64,000 nt of DNA, taken from Anaerococcus ihuae. Lineage in GTDB: Bacteria; Bacillota; Clostridia; Tissierellales; Peptoniphilaceae. Below, one piece after another: positions 44,808 through 54,032 of this stretch (the first letter of the stretch is position 1; every line of letters begins with the position of its first letter). The notes under the pieces were generated by a model that ran no database searches, was not told the DNA's origin, and saw only the letters and a list, made by a program, of their open reading frames with translations. Made by a program: the position numbers and the translations under genes. The DNA is taken from contig NZ_CAKMRU010000001.1 of the NCBI RefSeq assembly GCF_928368155.1, positions 440,001 through 504,000 on the forward strand, written 5' to 3'.

Positions 44808-45081
44808 TTGACAAAACAACTTATTAATGGTAGTATTTGTATTGCAATTGAAAAGCTTGATAGAGGAGCGGAAAACATTAGTAAAATATTTTTTGTGGGA
44901 ATTGGAAATATTTGAAAGGGTGATCCACCGAGGGATTTTAAGTTTGCCCAAAGCTTAAGGTTACCGGGACGATTGGAGAATATCTGTCGGACTGCCAATT
45001 TTTTGGTGAGCTGTCGTGGTTTATAATTATTATATATTTATATTTTATATTTAAGTCATGACATATGTCATGACTTTTTTT
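44808..45081 (+). promoter_or_regulatory. Promoter, lysine riboswitch and terminator
   Basis: Promoter TTGACA (44808-44813), 17 bases, TAGTAT (44831-44836). The aptamer (about 44846-45025) shows lysine-riboswitch blocks in order: GATAGAGGAGCGG, TTAGTA, GAAAGGGTGATCCACCGAGG, TTACCGGGACGATTGG, CTGTCGGACTGCC and GCTGTCGTGG. A perfect terminator, AAGTCATGAC/GTCATGACTT (45053-45076) plus T-run, ends the leader. Lysine binding should switch the downstream transporter off. Confidence 0.9.
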
Positions 45082-45108
45082 GCAAATTAAATCGAGAGGA
45101 GTTTTAAA

Positions 45109-46701
45109 ATGAACGAGAAAAGAAAATTACCACAGCTTTTGGTAATTTCTTTAGTACCGATTATGGTTTCAATATTTATTGTATTAAGTGGTATTGAAAC
45201 ATATGCTAGTATTTGGGCTTTGCTTCCGCCAGTTGTTGCCATAGTAATGGCACTTATAACAAAGGAAGTTTATTCTTCACTTTTTTTGGGGATAATAATT
45301 GGAGCGATTTTAGGATCTAAAAAATCTTTGGCTATATTTTTAGACAATGTAGTAGTAAAAGGATTGACAGAATCAATTTCTCAAACTTCAGGAATTTTTA
45401 TTTTCTTAATTGTTTTGGGAATATTGGTTGTTTTAATAAATCAATCAGGAGGATCCAAGGCTTTTGGAGATTGGGCTGATAAAAAAATAAAATCAAGAAA
45501 GGGCTCACAACTTGCAACATATTGCTTGTGTTTGATGCTTTTTATCGATGATTATTTTAATTGCTTAACTTCTGGTTCTGTTATGAAACCAATCACAGAT
45601 TCTCACAAAATTTCTAGGGCAAAGCTTGCCTATCTTATTGATTCGACGGCAGCACCAATTTGTATGATTGCACCAATTTCATCATGGGCTGCGGCAGTTT
45701 CTGGTTATGCACAAGGAACTGGTCTTTCAGGAATAGAATTATTTATAAGAGCAATTCCTTATAATTTTTATTCGCTTTTAACTTTGTGTTTTGTTATATC
45801 TTTAATTTTGTTTGGGAATGATTATGGTCCAATGAAAGAATTTGAAGATAAGGCAATAAATGATGGTGATTTAGGACATAAGGTAGAAGCAAAAGTAAGT
45901 GCAGAAGATGGACATCCAGATGGAAAAGTTTTAGACTTAGTATTTCCGATTTTGAGTTTAATTATTATTTCTGTTTTATCTTTAGTTCATATAGGTGGAT
46001 TTTTTGATAAATCTAGTGAATTTTATATGGATTTTGTAAATGCATTTGCAAATACTGATTCAACAATTGCCCTACCAATGGGAGCTATTATTGCTTTAAT
46101 AATAACTATTATTTATTTTCTACTAAGGAAAGTAATAAGTTTTGAAAAATCAATGGATGCAATTCCAGAAGGATTTCAATCAATGGTTCCTGCAATTTTA
46201 ATTTTAACCATGGCAACAAGTCTTAAAAATATTTCAAATGATTTACTAGGATCAACAAAATTTGTTGGAAATTTAATGGCGAATGCTGCAAGTGGTCTAA
46301 GTACATTTTTGCCAGCAGTAATTTTTGTTGTAGCAATTTTGTTGGCTTTTGCAACTGGTACAAGTTGGGGAACTTTTGGAATTTTAATTCCAATTGTAGC
46401 ATCAATGTTTGATCCAACAGACCCAATATTTTTTATAGGAATTTCTGCTTGCCTTTCAGGTGCAGTTTGTGGAGATCATATTTCTCCAATATCAGATACA
46501 ACTATAATGTCATCAGCTGGAGCGGGTTGCCTTCATGTTGATCATGTTAGAACCCAAATACCTTATGGAATAACAGTTGCGAGCATTGCAACAATTTCAT
46601 TTATTATAGCAGGCTTTACCCATTCAGCTTTAATTTCTTTGGCTTTTGGAGTAGTAGCAATAATTATTTTTATGATAATTCTAAAAAATAAAAATAAATA
46701 G
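45109..46701 (+). CDS. NhaC-type transporter, probable lysine transporter (LysW-like)
   Basis: 530 residues, eleven to twelve helices, NhaC fold: LCLMLFIDDYFNCLTSGSVMKPITDSHKISRAKLAYLIDSTAAPICMIAPISSWAAAV and FATGTSWGTFGILIPIVASM, then GDHISPISDTTIMSSAGAGCLHVDHVRTQ. By sequence alone it would be called an antiporter, but its lysine riboswitch points to lysine transport, as known for LysW-type NhaC homologues in Firmicutes. GAGAGGAG precedes the ATG. Function is inferred from the riboswitch. Confidence 0.85.
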   Translation: MNEKRKLPQLLVISLVPIMVSIFIVLSGIETYASIWALLPPVVAIVMALITKEVYSSLFLGIIIGAILGSKKSLAIFLDNVVVKGLTESISQTSGIFIFLIVLGILVVLINQSGGSKAFGDWADKKIKSRKGSQLATYCLCLMLFIDDYFNCLTSGSVMKPITDSHKISRAKLAYLIDSTAAPICMIAPISSWAAAVSGYAQGTGLSGIELFIRAIPYNFYSLLTLCFVISLILFGNDYGPMKEFEDKAINDGDLGHKVEAKVSAEDGHPDGKVLDLVFPILSLIIISVLSLVHIGGFFDKSSEFYMDFVNAFANTDSTIALPMGAIIALIITIIYFLLRKVISFEKSMDAIPEGFQSMVPAILILTMATSLKNISNDLLGSTKFVGNLMANAASGLSTFLPAVIFVVAILLAFATGTSWGTFGILIPIVASMFDPTDPIFFIGISACLSGAVCGDHISPISDTTIMSSAGAGCLHVDHVRTQIPYGITVASIATISFIIAGFTHSALISLAFGVVAIIIFMIILKNKNK

Positions 46702-46709
46702 AAAATTTT

Positions 46710-46757
46710 AGATCTCTTACAAAATTTTACTTTAATAATTTGTAAGAGATCTTTTCA
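46710..46757 (+). terminator. Terminator after the lysine transporter gene
   Basis: AGATCTCTTACAAA (46710-46723) pairs perfectly with TTTGTAAGAGATCT (46739-46752), followed by TTTC. Confidence 0.85.
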
Positions 46758-46852
46758 ATTAAAAAAACATTTACAAGTTGTAAAATTCAAGTATAATTAA
46801 TCATTACATTAATAAGGTATAAAAATAGACATTTTTAAGAAAGAGAGGATTT

Positions 46853-48265
46853 ATGTTTTTATTAGATAACATAATTGGTATTGCTGATTTTTTGTGGAGC
46901 AATATTATTGGCTATGTTTTGTTGGGAGTTGGCCTGTATTATACAATCAGATTAGGTTTTCCACAAATTAGATATGCTAAAGAGATAAAAGATGTTTTGA
47001 AGAAAAATTTGAAAAGTGATGATAATGTTTCAGGATTTGGCGCCTTGGCAGCTGCCGTTGGTGGTCAAGTTGGAACTGGATCTTTAGTAGGAGTAGCATC
47101 AGCTCTTGTTGCTGGTGGACCAGGTGCAATTTTTTGGATGTGGGTTACTTCAATTTTAGGAATGGTAATTACTTTTGCAGAAACAGTTTTGGGTCAAGTA
47201 TATAGGGTGAAATTATCTGATGGAACCTATAGGGGAGGTCCAGCATATTATATTAGAAATGGTTTAGGCAAAAAAGTTTTGGGAATTATTACTGCATTTT
47301 TGTACATAATAGGTGTTGGACTTTGTATAGCCTTTATGCAAACAAATTCTATCGCCAAGGGTTTTCAAGGGGTAATTGAATTTAATCCAATAATTGTTGG
47401 AGTAGTAGTTACAATTTTAGCTGGAATTATAACAATTGGTGGAGTAAAAAGACTTACTAAAGTTACAGGATTTTTGGTTCCAATTATGGCGGCATTTTAT
47501 GTTCTCATTGTTTTTATAATTATAATAACAAATATTACAAAAATTCCTGCAGTTTTTGCTTTGATTTTTAAATCAGCTTTTAGCCCACAAGCAGCAGTCG
47601 GTGGAATAATTGGTCACAGTGTAATGGATGCTTTTAGAAATGGTGTTGCAAGAGGATTATTTTCAAATGATGCTGGTAATGGTATAGCAGGAATTATGCA
47701 CTCATCAGCTGACGTTGATCACCCAGCTGAACAAGGATTTTTGGGAATGTTTGGAACATTTGTTACAACTTGTATAATTTGTACTCTTACAGCTCTTGCA
47801 ATTTTATTAACTGGTGTTTTGGGAAATGGATCTGATGGAATTAATCTTGTTCAAGATGCCTTCTCATATGAAATTGGTTTAGTGGGAAGATGGGTTGTCG
47901 CACTAGCCATGGCATTTTTCGGATTTACAACTTTAATTGCTGATTTATTTTATGGTGAAGCAAATATAATCCATATTTTTAAAGATAAATATAAAATTCC
48001 ACTTTGGATTTATAGACTTTTTGCAGCAATTATGTTTATAGTTTCTACAAAAATGTCTCTTGAAATTGTTTGGGGACTTATAGATGTATTTGTAGGAATT
48101 TTGGTATTTATTAATGTTATAACTCTGATATTTTTATACAAATCTGTAAAGACAGTTTTGGATGATTATGAAGACCAAAAACAAAAAGGGAAAAAACCTA
48201 TTTGGAATAAGGAAGATAATGTTCTTTATTCAGATGAGGGTGAATATAAAAATTTTGAAATATAA
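46853..48265 (+). CDS. AGCS family Na+:alanine/glycine symporter (second)
   Basis: 470 residues with AGCS signatures AAAVGGQVGTGSLVGVASALVAGGPGAIFWMWVTSILG, RGGPAYYIRNGLG and RGLFSNDAGNGIAGIMHSSADVDHPAEQG. It is only moderately similar to the 43342 protein, so substrate preference probably differs. AGAGAGG precedes the ATG. The gene end carries the duplicated terminator of repeat copy C. Confidence 0.92.
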   Translation: MFLLDNIIGIADFLWSNIIGYVLLGVGLYYTIRLGFPQIRYAKEIKDVLKKNLKSDDNVSGFGALAAAVGGQVGTGSLVGVASALVAGGPGAIFWMWVTSILGMVITFAETVLGQVYRVKLSDGTYRGGPAYYIRNGLGKKVLGIITAFLYIIGVGLCIAFMQTNSIAKGFQGVIEFNPIIVGVVVTILAGIITIGGVKRLTKVTGFLVPIMAAFYVLIVFIIIITNITKIPAVFALIFKSAFSPQAAVGGIIGHSVMDAFRNGVARGLFSNDAGNGIAGIMHSSADVDHPAEQGFLGMFGTFVTTCIICTLTALAILLTGVLGNGSDGINLVQDAFSYEIGLVGRWVVALAMAFFGFTTLIADLFYGEANIIHIFKDKYKIPLWIYRLFAAIMFIVSTKMSLEIVWGLIDVFVGILVFINVITLIFLYKSVKTVLDDYEDQKQKGKKPIWNKEDNVLYSDEGEYKNFEI

Positions 48266-48268
48266 TTT

Positions 48269-48472
48269 AGTCCTAGTTTATCTAGGGCTCAGAGCATAGA
48301 CAAAGTATGAATGTAGATAATAAAATAAAATTTAAGCTACGTACCATCTCGACTAAGTGAGTGAAACGAACGCACGGAGAGATCTCATGAGATTTCTCCG
48401 CTCGTTGCACTCGGTCGAAATGAGAAATGTTTCTATTTTGTCAACAGTCTGAGTCCTAGTTTATCTAGGGCT
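48269..48472. repeat. Fold-back element inside a terminator, copy C, with 21-bp flanking duplication
   Basis: The element is 48290-48451 (162 bp), with ends CAGAGCATAGACAAAG and, inverted, CAGACTGTTGACAAAA. Its centre folds as TCGAC...AGTG...GGAGA-TCTC-AT-GAGA-TTCTCC...CACT...GTCGA. A terminator hairpin (AGTCCTAG, loop, CTAGGGCT) occurs as identical 21-base copies at 48269-48289 and 48452-48472; only the second is followed by TTTTTATTT. So the whole hairpin has been duplicated around the element, as by a target-site duplication. Confidence 0.88.
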
Positions 48473-48562
48473 TTTTATTTGAGAAATTTTAAATTTATTT
48501 ATTATTTTTATTTAACTATAATAAAAGTATAATAAGCTTAGAAATAATACATGGAGGTATTT

Positions 48563-49519
48563 ATGAATAAGTTAGGTAGAAAAGTTGTTTTAATTGGAAG
48601 TGGATTTGTAGGCTCATCATATGCTTATGCTTTAGTAAATTCTGGTCTTGCTACTACTCTTTCAATTATTGATATTGAAAAAGATAAGGCTGTTGCAGAT
48701 GTAAATGATTTAATGGATGCAAGTTGTAAAACAGAATCTCCAACTTTGGTTAAAGAAGGAGTTTATGAAGATTGCAAAGATGCTGATTTGGTAGTTTTGT
48801 GCTATGGCAATAGCCAAAAAAATCTTACAAATAGACTTGATGATATAAAAATTGCAACAAGGATGGTTCTTGATACAATTCCAAAAGTTATGGAAAATGG
48901 TTATGATGGAATAATTTTGCTTGCAACAAATCCGGTTGATGTTATTTCAAAAGTAGTACAAAAAGTTTCTGGTCTTCCACATAATAAAATTGTTGGAAGT
49001 GGAACTAATCTTGATACAGCAAGATTTATTCAATATTTGGCAAAAGAAGTAACTTGCAATCCAAAAGATGTCGAGGCCTATGTAATAGGAGAACATGGAA
49101 ATTCATCTGTTGCTTTGTGGTCAAATGCAAGGATTAAGGGAATTTCTATTGATAAATTTTTAGATAATATTGAAGATGAAGATAAATTTAAAGAAGAAGT
49201 TTCTGAAAATATTAGGGACAAGGCTTTTCAAATTATAAAAGGAAAAGGTGCTACTCATTTTGGTATAGCAAATTGCTTGGTTGATTTTACAAGAGCAATT
49301 TTACTTGATGAAAAAAGAATTATTATGACTTCAGCTTATCTTGATGGAGAATATAATAATAAGGGTTTATACACAGGGGTTCCAGCAGTTATAGGGGCAA
49401 ATGGATGTGAGAAAATTCTTGAAATGGAAATATCTGACAAAGAACAAGAAATGTTTGATAAATCATGTAAGGACCTTGAAGAAAATTATAAATTAGCTGA
49501 AGAGGTATTGGATGAATAA
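48563..49519 (+). CDS. L-lactate dehydrogenase-like NAD-dependent dehydrogenase
   Basis: 318 residues from ATG 48563 (GGAGG five bases upstream; the ATG at 48551 is too close to it). Rossmann loop GSGFVGSSYAYAL, substrate loop NSQKNLTNRLDD with Gln where malate dehydrogenases have Arg, NPVDV, the Asp/Arg pair in GSGTNLDTARF and catalytic His in IGEHGNSSVALWS. The loop is altered from the usual AGAxQKPGETR, so substrate range may differ (lactate or another 2-hydroxyacid). Monocistronic. Confidence 0.85.
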   Translation: MNKLGRKVVLIGSGFVGSSYAYALVNSGLATTLSIIDIEKDKAVADVNDLMDASCKTESPTLVKEGVYEDCKDADLVVLCYGNSQKNLTNRLDDIKIATRMVLDTIPKVMENGYDGIILLATNPVDVISKVVQKVSGLPHNKIVGSGTNLDTARFIQYLAKEVTCNPKDVEAYVIGEHGNSSVALWSNARIKGISIDKFLDNIEDEDKFKEEVSENIRDKAFQIIKGKGATHFGIANCLVDFTRAILLDEKRIIMTSAYLDGEYNNKGLYTGVPAVIGANGCEKILEMEISDKEQEMFDKSCKDLEENYKLAEEVLDE

Positions 49520-49637
49520 ATTATATAAATAATTAGGGTAGGGTCACAATAATATTGTGATTCTATTTTTTTTGAAATTGAAGCTTTATTTTACTTAATT
49601 TATTTTTTCTACTATAATGGTAGATGTAAATTAATGA

Positions 49638-49728
49638 TCTATGGGAGCTATGTGCTGAGAGGAAGTTCGACTTCGACCATCAAACCGGACAGGATAATGC
49701 CTGCAAGGGATGAAGCATATTTATTCTC
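49638..49728 (+). promoter_or_regulatory. TPP riboswitch
   Basis: Bases from 49642 read GGGAGCTATGTGCTGAGAGG, then ACCATCAAACCGG, ACAGGATAATGCCTGC and AAGGGATGAAG, the conserved THI-box order (GGGAGC, CTGAGA, ACC, GGATAATGCCxGC, AGGGA). A -10 TATAAT stands near 49613. It precedes thiC, so thiamine pyrophosphate represses pyrimidine synthesis. Confidence 0.93.
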
Positions 49729-49760
49729 CTATAAGTAATTTTAGGAGGTTTTTTTAATTT

Positions 49761-51056
49761 ATGAAGTATAAGACACAAATGGAAGCTGCAAAACATGGTT
49801 TTGTAACTGAAGAGATGAAAATTGTTGCCAAAAAAGAAAATGTTAGTGAAGAGTTTCTTTTAGAAAAAATTGCAAAAGGTGAAATTGTAATTCCTAGAAA
49901 CAAAAATCACAATTCTATTTCTCCAGAAGGAATAGGAACAGGATTAAAGACAAAAATTAATGTAAATTTAGGAATTTCAAAAGATTTAAATGACCTTGAC
50001 CTTGAGATGCAAAAAGTTGATATGGCTCTTAAAATGGGTGCTGAATCTATTATGGATTTATCAAATTATGGTAAAACTCAAGAATTTAGAAAAAGATTAA
50101 TTGAAAAATCTACAGCAATGATAGGAACAGTTCCTATGTATGATGCTGTTGGTTTTTTGGATAAGGGATTAAGTTTTATAAAGGCTCATGAATTTTTGGA
50201 TGTAGTTAGAAATCACGCTGAAAACGGAGTTGATTTTGTTACAATTCACTGCGGAATTAACAGGGCTAATGCAGAAATTTTTATGAGAAATAGAAGGGTA
50301 AATGAAATTGTATCTCGTGGAGGATCACTTTTATTTGGTTGGATGAAAATGAATGATAGGGAAAATCCATTTTATGAATATTATGATGAACTTTTAGATA
50401 TTTTAAGAGAATATGATGTTACCTTATCACTTGGAGATTCTTTAAGACCAGGTGGAATTCATGATGCAACAGATCCTGCTCAAATCGCAGAACTAATTAC
50501 TCTTGGTGAGCTTACAAAAAGAGCATGGGAGAAAGATGTTCAAGTTATAATCGAAGGACCAGGACACGTTCCAATAAATGATATTGAAATGAATATGAAA
50601 CTAGAAAAAAAATTGTGTCACAACGCACCATTTTATGTTTTAGGGCCTTTGGTTTGTGATATTGCTCCAGGATATGACCATATTACAAGTGCAATAGGAG
50701 GAGCGATTGCAGCAAGTCACGGGGCAGATTTTCTTTGTTATGTAACTCCAGCAGAACATTTGAAACTTCCAGATGTGAATGATGTAAAAGAAGGAATTGT
50801 TGCAGCAAAAATTGCAGCTCATGCAGGTGATATTGCAAAATTAAAAGATGCAAGAAAATGGGATCTTGAAATGAGTAAGAGAAGACAAAAACTTGATTGG
50901 GAAGGAATGTTTGAACTTGCAATAGATCCAGAAAAATGTAGACAATATAGAGCTTCTTCAAATCCAGAAGAAGAGGAAACATGCACCATGTGTGGGGCAA
51001 TGTGTTCAGCTAGAAATATGAATTTAATTCTTGAAGGAAAAGATATAAAATTATAG
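49761..51056 (+). CDS. thiC: Phosphomethylpyrimidine synthase
   Basis: 431 residues, the short clostridial/archaeal form. Converts aminoimidazole ribotide to hydroxymethylpyrimidine phosphate by radical SAM chemistry. Visible are [31 protein letters not shown] and [14 protein letters not shown]. The C-terminal cluster motif reads CTMCGAMC, that is C-x2-C-x3-C, one residue shorter than the C-x2-C-x4-C of E. coli ThiC. TTAGGAGG precedes the ATG. No other thi genes are in the window. Confidence 0.95.
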   Translation: MKYKTQMEAAKHGFVTEEMKIVAKKENVSEEFLLEKIAKGEIVIPRNKNHNSISPEGIGTGLKTKINVNLGISKDLNDLDLEMQKVDMALKMGAESIMDLSNYGKTQEFRKRLIEKSTAMIGTVPMYDAVGFLDKGLSFIKAHEFLDVVRNHAENGVDFVTIHCGINRANAEIFMRNRRVNEIVSRGGSLLFGWMKMNDRENPFYEYYDELLDILREYDVTLSLGDSLRPGGIHDATDPAQIAELITLGELTKRAWEKDVQVIIEGPGHVPINDIEMNMKLEKKLCHNAPFYVLGPLVCDIAPGYDHITSAIGGAIAASHGADFLCYVTPAEHLKLPDVNDVKEGIVAAKIAAHAGDIAKLKDARKWDLEMSKRRQKLDWEGMFELAIDPEKCRQYRASSNPEEEETCTMCGAMCSARNMNLILEGKDIKL

Positions 51057-51060
51057 AATT

Positions 51061-51094
51061 AAAAAAGTGCGAGTTGATTTTCGCACTTTTTTGT
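51061..51094 (+). terminator. Terminator of thiC
   Basis: AAAAAAGTGCGA pairs with TCGCACTTTTTT across an 8-base loop; it can serve both strands, as the HAD gene converges from the right. Confidence 0.88.
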
Positions 51095-51095
51095 T

Positions 51096-51767
51096 TTACA
51101 ATATTTTTTTAATTTCAGATAATTTTTTTACCTGGTAAGTGAAATTTTTATTTGAAATTTTTTTGTTTTCTTTATTAAAATAAATAGATTTAATTTTTGA
51201 ATTTCTTGCGCCTAATATATCAGATTTTATGCTGTCTCCAATCATTATTAAATCATCGTTTGAATATTTTGTAATATCCATTATTTTTTTAAAAAATCTT
51301 TCATCTGGTTTTTCATAACCGATTTTATCTGATACAAAAATATCTTTAAAATATTTAGAAAGATTTGATTTTTTTATCCTATTAACCTGCATATCATAAA
51401 GGCCGTTACTAGCAGCATAAATTTGATATTTATTCGATAAGTAAGATAATAAATCTTCAATTCCATCTACCATTTCGACTTCATCATATAGAAATTCTAC
51501 AAATAAATCATTAAAAATCTCTTTTTCAATATCAAGTTCAAAATATTTACTCATCATATTTGATCTATGGGTAAAAACTTCCTCAATATTAATCTCTCCC
51601 AATTTTTGCTTACTCCACAAAATGTCATTAACCTTATTAAAATATAAAAAATCTTTTTCTTTATAGGATAAATCTAGCTTTTTTAAAGTTTTTTTAAAGG
51701 CATTTTTAGAACATTTTTCAAAATCAAAAATTGTATCATCAATATCTATTAAAACTGCTTTAATCAT
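51096..51767 (-). CDS. HAD-superfamily hydrolase (YjjG/YfnB-like)
   Basis: 223 residues with HAD motif I as IDIDDTIFDF, motif II around YAASNGL, motif III Lys in KIGYEKPDERFF and motif IV GDSIKSDILGARN. The helical cap lies between motifs I and II, as in nucleotidase-like members. I chose ATG 51767 after AGGTGA; GTG 51773 directly follows the upstream stop. It is translationally coupled to the P-type ATPase gene. Probable phosphatase; substrate unknown. Confidence 0.85.
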   Translation of the reverse strand: MIKAVLIDIDDTIFDFEKCSKNAFKKTLKKLDLSYKEKDFLYFNKVNDILWSKQKLGEINIEEVFTHRSNMMSKYFELDIEKEIFNDLFVEFLYDEVEMVDGIEDLLSYLSNKYQIYAASNGLYDMQVNRIKKSNLSKYFKDIFVSDKIGYEKPDERFFKKIMDITKYSNDDLIMIGDSIKSDILGARNSKIKSIYFNKENKKISNKNFTYQVKKLSEIKKIL

Positions 51768-51773
51768 TTTCAC

Positions 51774-53657
51774 CTATTTCAAATACATACACCTCATAGC
51801 ATTTAATACAGCTATTATAGTTACGCCGACATCAGCAAAAATTGCAGCCCACATTGATGTCAGTCCAAGGGCTCCAAGAATTAAAACTATGATTTTTACT
51901 CCAATTGAAAAATATATATTTTCTTTTACAATTCTTAGACATTTTTTTGAAATTTTTATGGCCATTGGAATTTTTCCTGGATCATCATCCATTAAAACAA
52001 CATCAGCAGCCTCTATTGCTGCATCTGAGCCCATAGCTCCCATAGCGACTCCTATGTCAGCTCGAGTTAGGGCAGGGGCGTCATTTATTCCATCACCAAC
52101 AAAGGCAATTTTTTTATTTTCATCATCTTTTTTATCTAAAATTTCTTCAAGAATTTTTACCTTATCTTGAGGGAGAAGTTCGCTATAAAATTCATCCAAA
52201 GATAAATTTTTTGCAACATTTTCTCCAACTTCTTTAGAATCCCCAGTAAGCATTATTGTCTTGCTTATATTATTTTTTTTCAAATCAGATATAGCTTTTT
52301 TAGAATTTTCTTTTATTGTGTCTGAAATTACGATATGACCTTGGTAATTGCCATTAATTGCTACATGAATTATAGTTCCAGTTTTTTCACAAGCTTTCCA
52401 TTCTATATCATATTTATCCATTAATTTAGAATTTCCGACATATACCAAATCTCCATTTACTTTTGCACTTATTCCATAGCCTGAAATTTCTTTTATATCA
52501 CGAATTTCACAATCATCTTTTTCGTTTGGATAGGCTTTTCTCAAAGAATCTGCAATAGGATGGGTCGAATATCTTTCAACGTGACTTGATATATGAAGAA
52601 GTTCTTCTTTAGATAATTTTTCTGGATGAACAGCTGTTACTTCAAAAGTTCCCTTTGTTAAGGTTCCAGTTTTATCAAAAATAATTTGGTCAACATTTGA
52701 TAAAACTTCCATATAATTTGATCCCTTTACAAGAATTCCCTTTTTGCTTGCAGATCCAATTCCTGCAAAAAATGAAAGAGGAATTGAAATAACCAAAGCA
52801 CATGGACAAGATATAATTAAAAATATCAAAGCCCTATAAATCCAAGATGAAAAATTTGGACTATTTCCCATTAAAAATGAAAATATTCCTGGCAAAAATG
52901 CTAAAGCAAGGGCGAGATATACAACTACTGGTGTATAAATTCTTGCAAATTTTGTGATAAAATCCTCAGATTTTGATTTTCTTTCTGATGCATCTTCAAT
53001 TAATTCTAAAACTTTTGTAACGGTGGATTCTCCAAATTCTTTTGTAGTTTTAATTTTTAATAAACCATTTAAATTAATTGATCCTGAATATATTTCAGAT
53101 CCTTCTCTTACATCCTTTGGAACTGACTCACCTGTCAAGGCTTTGGTATCAAGTGAAGATTGTCCATCAATTACAATACCATCCAAAGGAACTTTTTCTC
53201 CAGGCTTTATTACTATTGTTGATCCAATTTCAACATCGTCTGGATCTACTTCTTCTATATTTCCATTTTCATCTTCAATATTTGCAAAATCTGGAGCTAT
53301 ATCCATAAGATCTGCAATTGATTTTCTACTTTTTCCAACTGCATATGATTGAAAAAATTCTCCAATTTGGTAAAAAAGCATAACAGCAACAGCTTCCACG
53401 AAATCACCGCTTTTTGTATATAAAGCAAGAATTATAGCCCCAATTGTTGCAATAGACATCAATAAAGATTCATCAAAAGCCTGTTTATTTTTAATTCCAT
53501 TAAAAGCCTCAAGTAAAACGTCATATCCAACCAAAAGATAGGAAATTAAATACATTATACTTGTAAAAACATTATTGAAATTTGTAAAATGTAGGATAAT
53601 TAAGATTAAGGCTGATAAAATTATCCTAGATAAATTTTTTTTTTGATTTTTAGTCAT
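51774..53657 (-). CDS. Heavy-metal P-type ATPase (Zn/Cd/Pb type)
   Basis: 627 residues. The CPC motif ISCPCALVISIP, phosphorylation site FDKTGTLTKG, STHPIADS and GDGINDAPALTRAD identify a P1B-ATPase. The last helix has ADVGVTIIAVLNAMRC, whose DxG marks the Zn2+/Cd2+/Pb2+ subgroup. The usual N-terminal metal-binding domain is missing and is encoded by the adjacent small gene. AAGGAC precedes the ATG. Exports metal from the cytoplasm. Confidence 0.93.
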   Translation of the reverse strand: MTKNQKKNLSRIILSALILIILHFTNFNNVFTSIMYLISYLLVGYDVLLEAFNGIKNKQAFDESLLMSIATIGAIILALYTKSGDFVEAVAVMLFYQIGEFFQSYAVGKSRKSIADLMDIAPDFANIEDENGNIEEVDPDDVEIGSTIVIKPGEKVPLDGIVIDGQSSLDTKALTGESVPKDVREGSEIYSGSINLNGLLKIKTTKEFGESTVTKVLELIEDASERKSKSEDFITKFARIYTPVVVYLALALAFLPGIFSFLMGNSPNFSSWIYRALIFLIISCPCALVISIPLSFFAGIGSASKKGILVKGSNYMEVLSNVDQIIFDKTGTLTKGTFEVTAVHPEKLSKEELLHISSHVERYSTHPIADSLRKAYPNEKDDCEIRDIKEISGYGISAKVNGDLVYVGNSKLMDKYDIEWKACEKTGTIIHVAINGNYQGHIVISDTIKENSKKAISDLKKNNISKTIMLTGDSKEVGENVAKNLSLDEFYSELLPQDKVKILEEILDKKDDENKKIAFVGDGINDAPALTRADIGVAMGAMGSDAAIEAADVVLMDDDPGKIPMAIKISKKCLRIVKENIYFSIGVKIIVLILGALGLTSMWAAIFADVGVTIIAVLNAMRCMYLK

Positions 53658-53666
53658 AATTTGTCC

Positions 53667-53885
53667 TTAAAAATAAATCTCACAGTCTTTTTCAATTTTT
53701 CTGCAATTTTTTAAAACATTTTCCATTACTTCTTTTTCGTCCACACCATCTTCAAATGTAACTTTCATTTTTAACATCATAAAGTTAATGGTACAGTCTT
53801 TTACTCCTTCAGTGTTTTTTGCTTCGATTTCCATTTTATTTGCACATGAAGGGCAATCCACTTCAATTTTGTATGATTTTTTCAT
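53667..53885 (-). CDS. Stand-alone heavy-metal-associated (HMA) domain protein
   Basis: 72 residues, one ferredoxin-like HMA domain with the metal site C11-P-S-C14 (EVDCPSCANKMEIEA). AAAGGAGAATTTT precedes the ATG. It lies nine bases upstream of the ATPase gene, which lacks this domain, so it probably delivers metal to the pump or acts as its detached sensor. A C-terminal NCRKIEKDCEIYF adds two more cysteines. Confidence 0.9.
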   Translation of the reverse strand: MKKSYKIEVDCPSCANKMEIEAKNTEGVKDCTINFMMLKMKVTFEDGVDEKEVMENVLKNCRKIEKDCEIYF

Positions 53886-53909
53886 AAAATTCTCCTTTAA
53901 AAATATTTA

Positions 53910-53992
53910 CAATTAAACATTTATTTAATTGTATCTAAGTTCATAATACAAGAATTTTTATCAAAAGTCAAGATTAAATAATTATTTAATTG
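53910..53992. promoter_or_regulatory. Divergent control region with two ArsR/SmtB-type operators
   Basis: Two similar inverted repeats: 53910-53931 (CAATTAAA...TTTAATTG) near the HMA start, and 53972-53992, whose core ATTAAATAATTATTTAAT is a perfect palindrome, before the ArsR gene. They share the TTATTTAATTG half. Such A/T-rich dyads are the binding sites of zinc/cadmium-sensing ArsR repressors, and their placement would let one repressor control both transcripts. Confidence 0.75.
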
Positions 53993-54032
53993 TTTTTTAA
54001 TTTTGTGGTAAAGTAGTATTAAGGAGAGAAAA

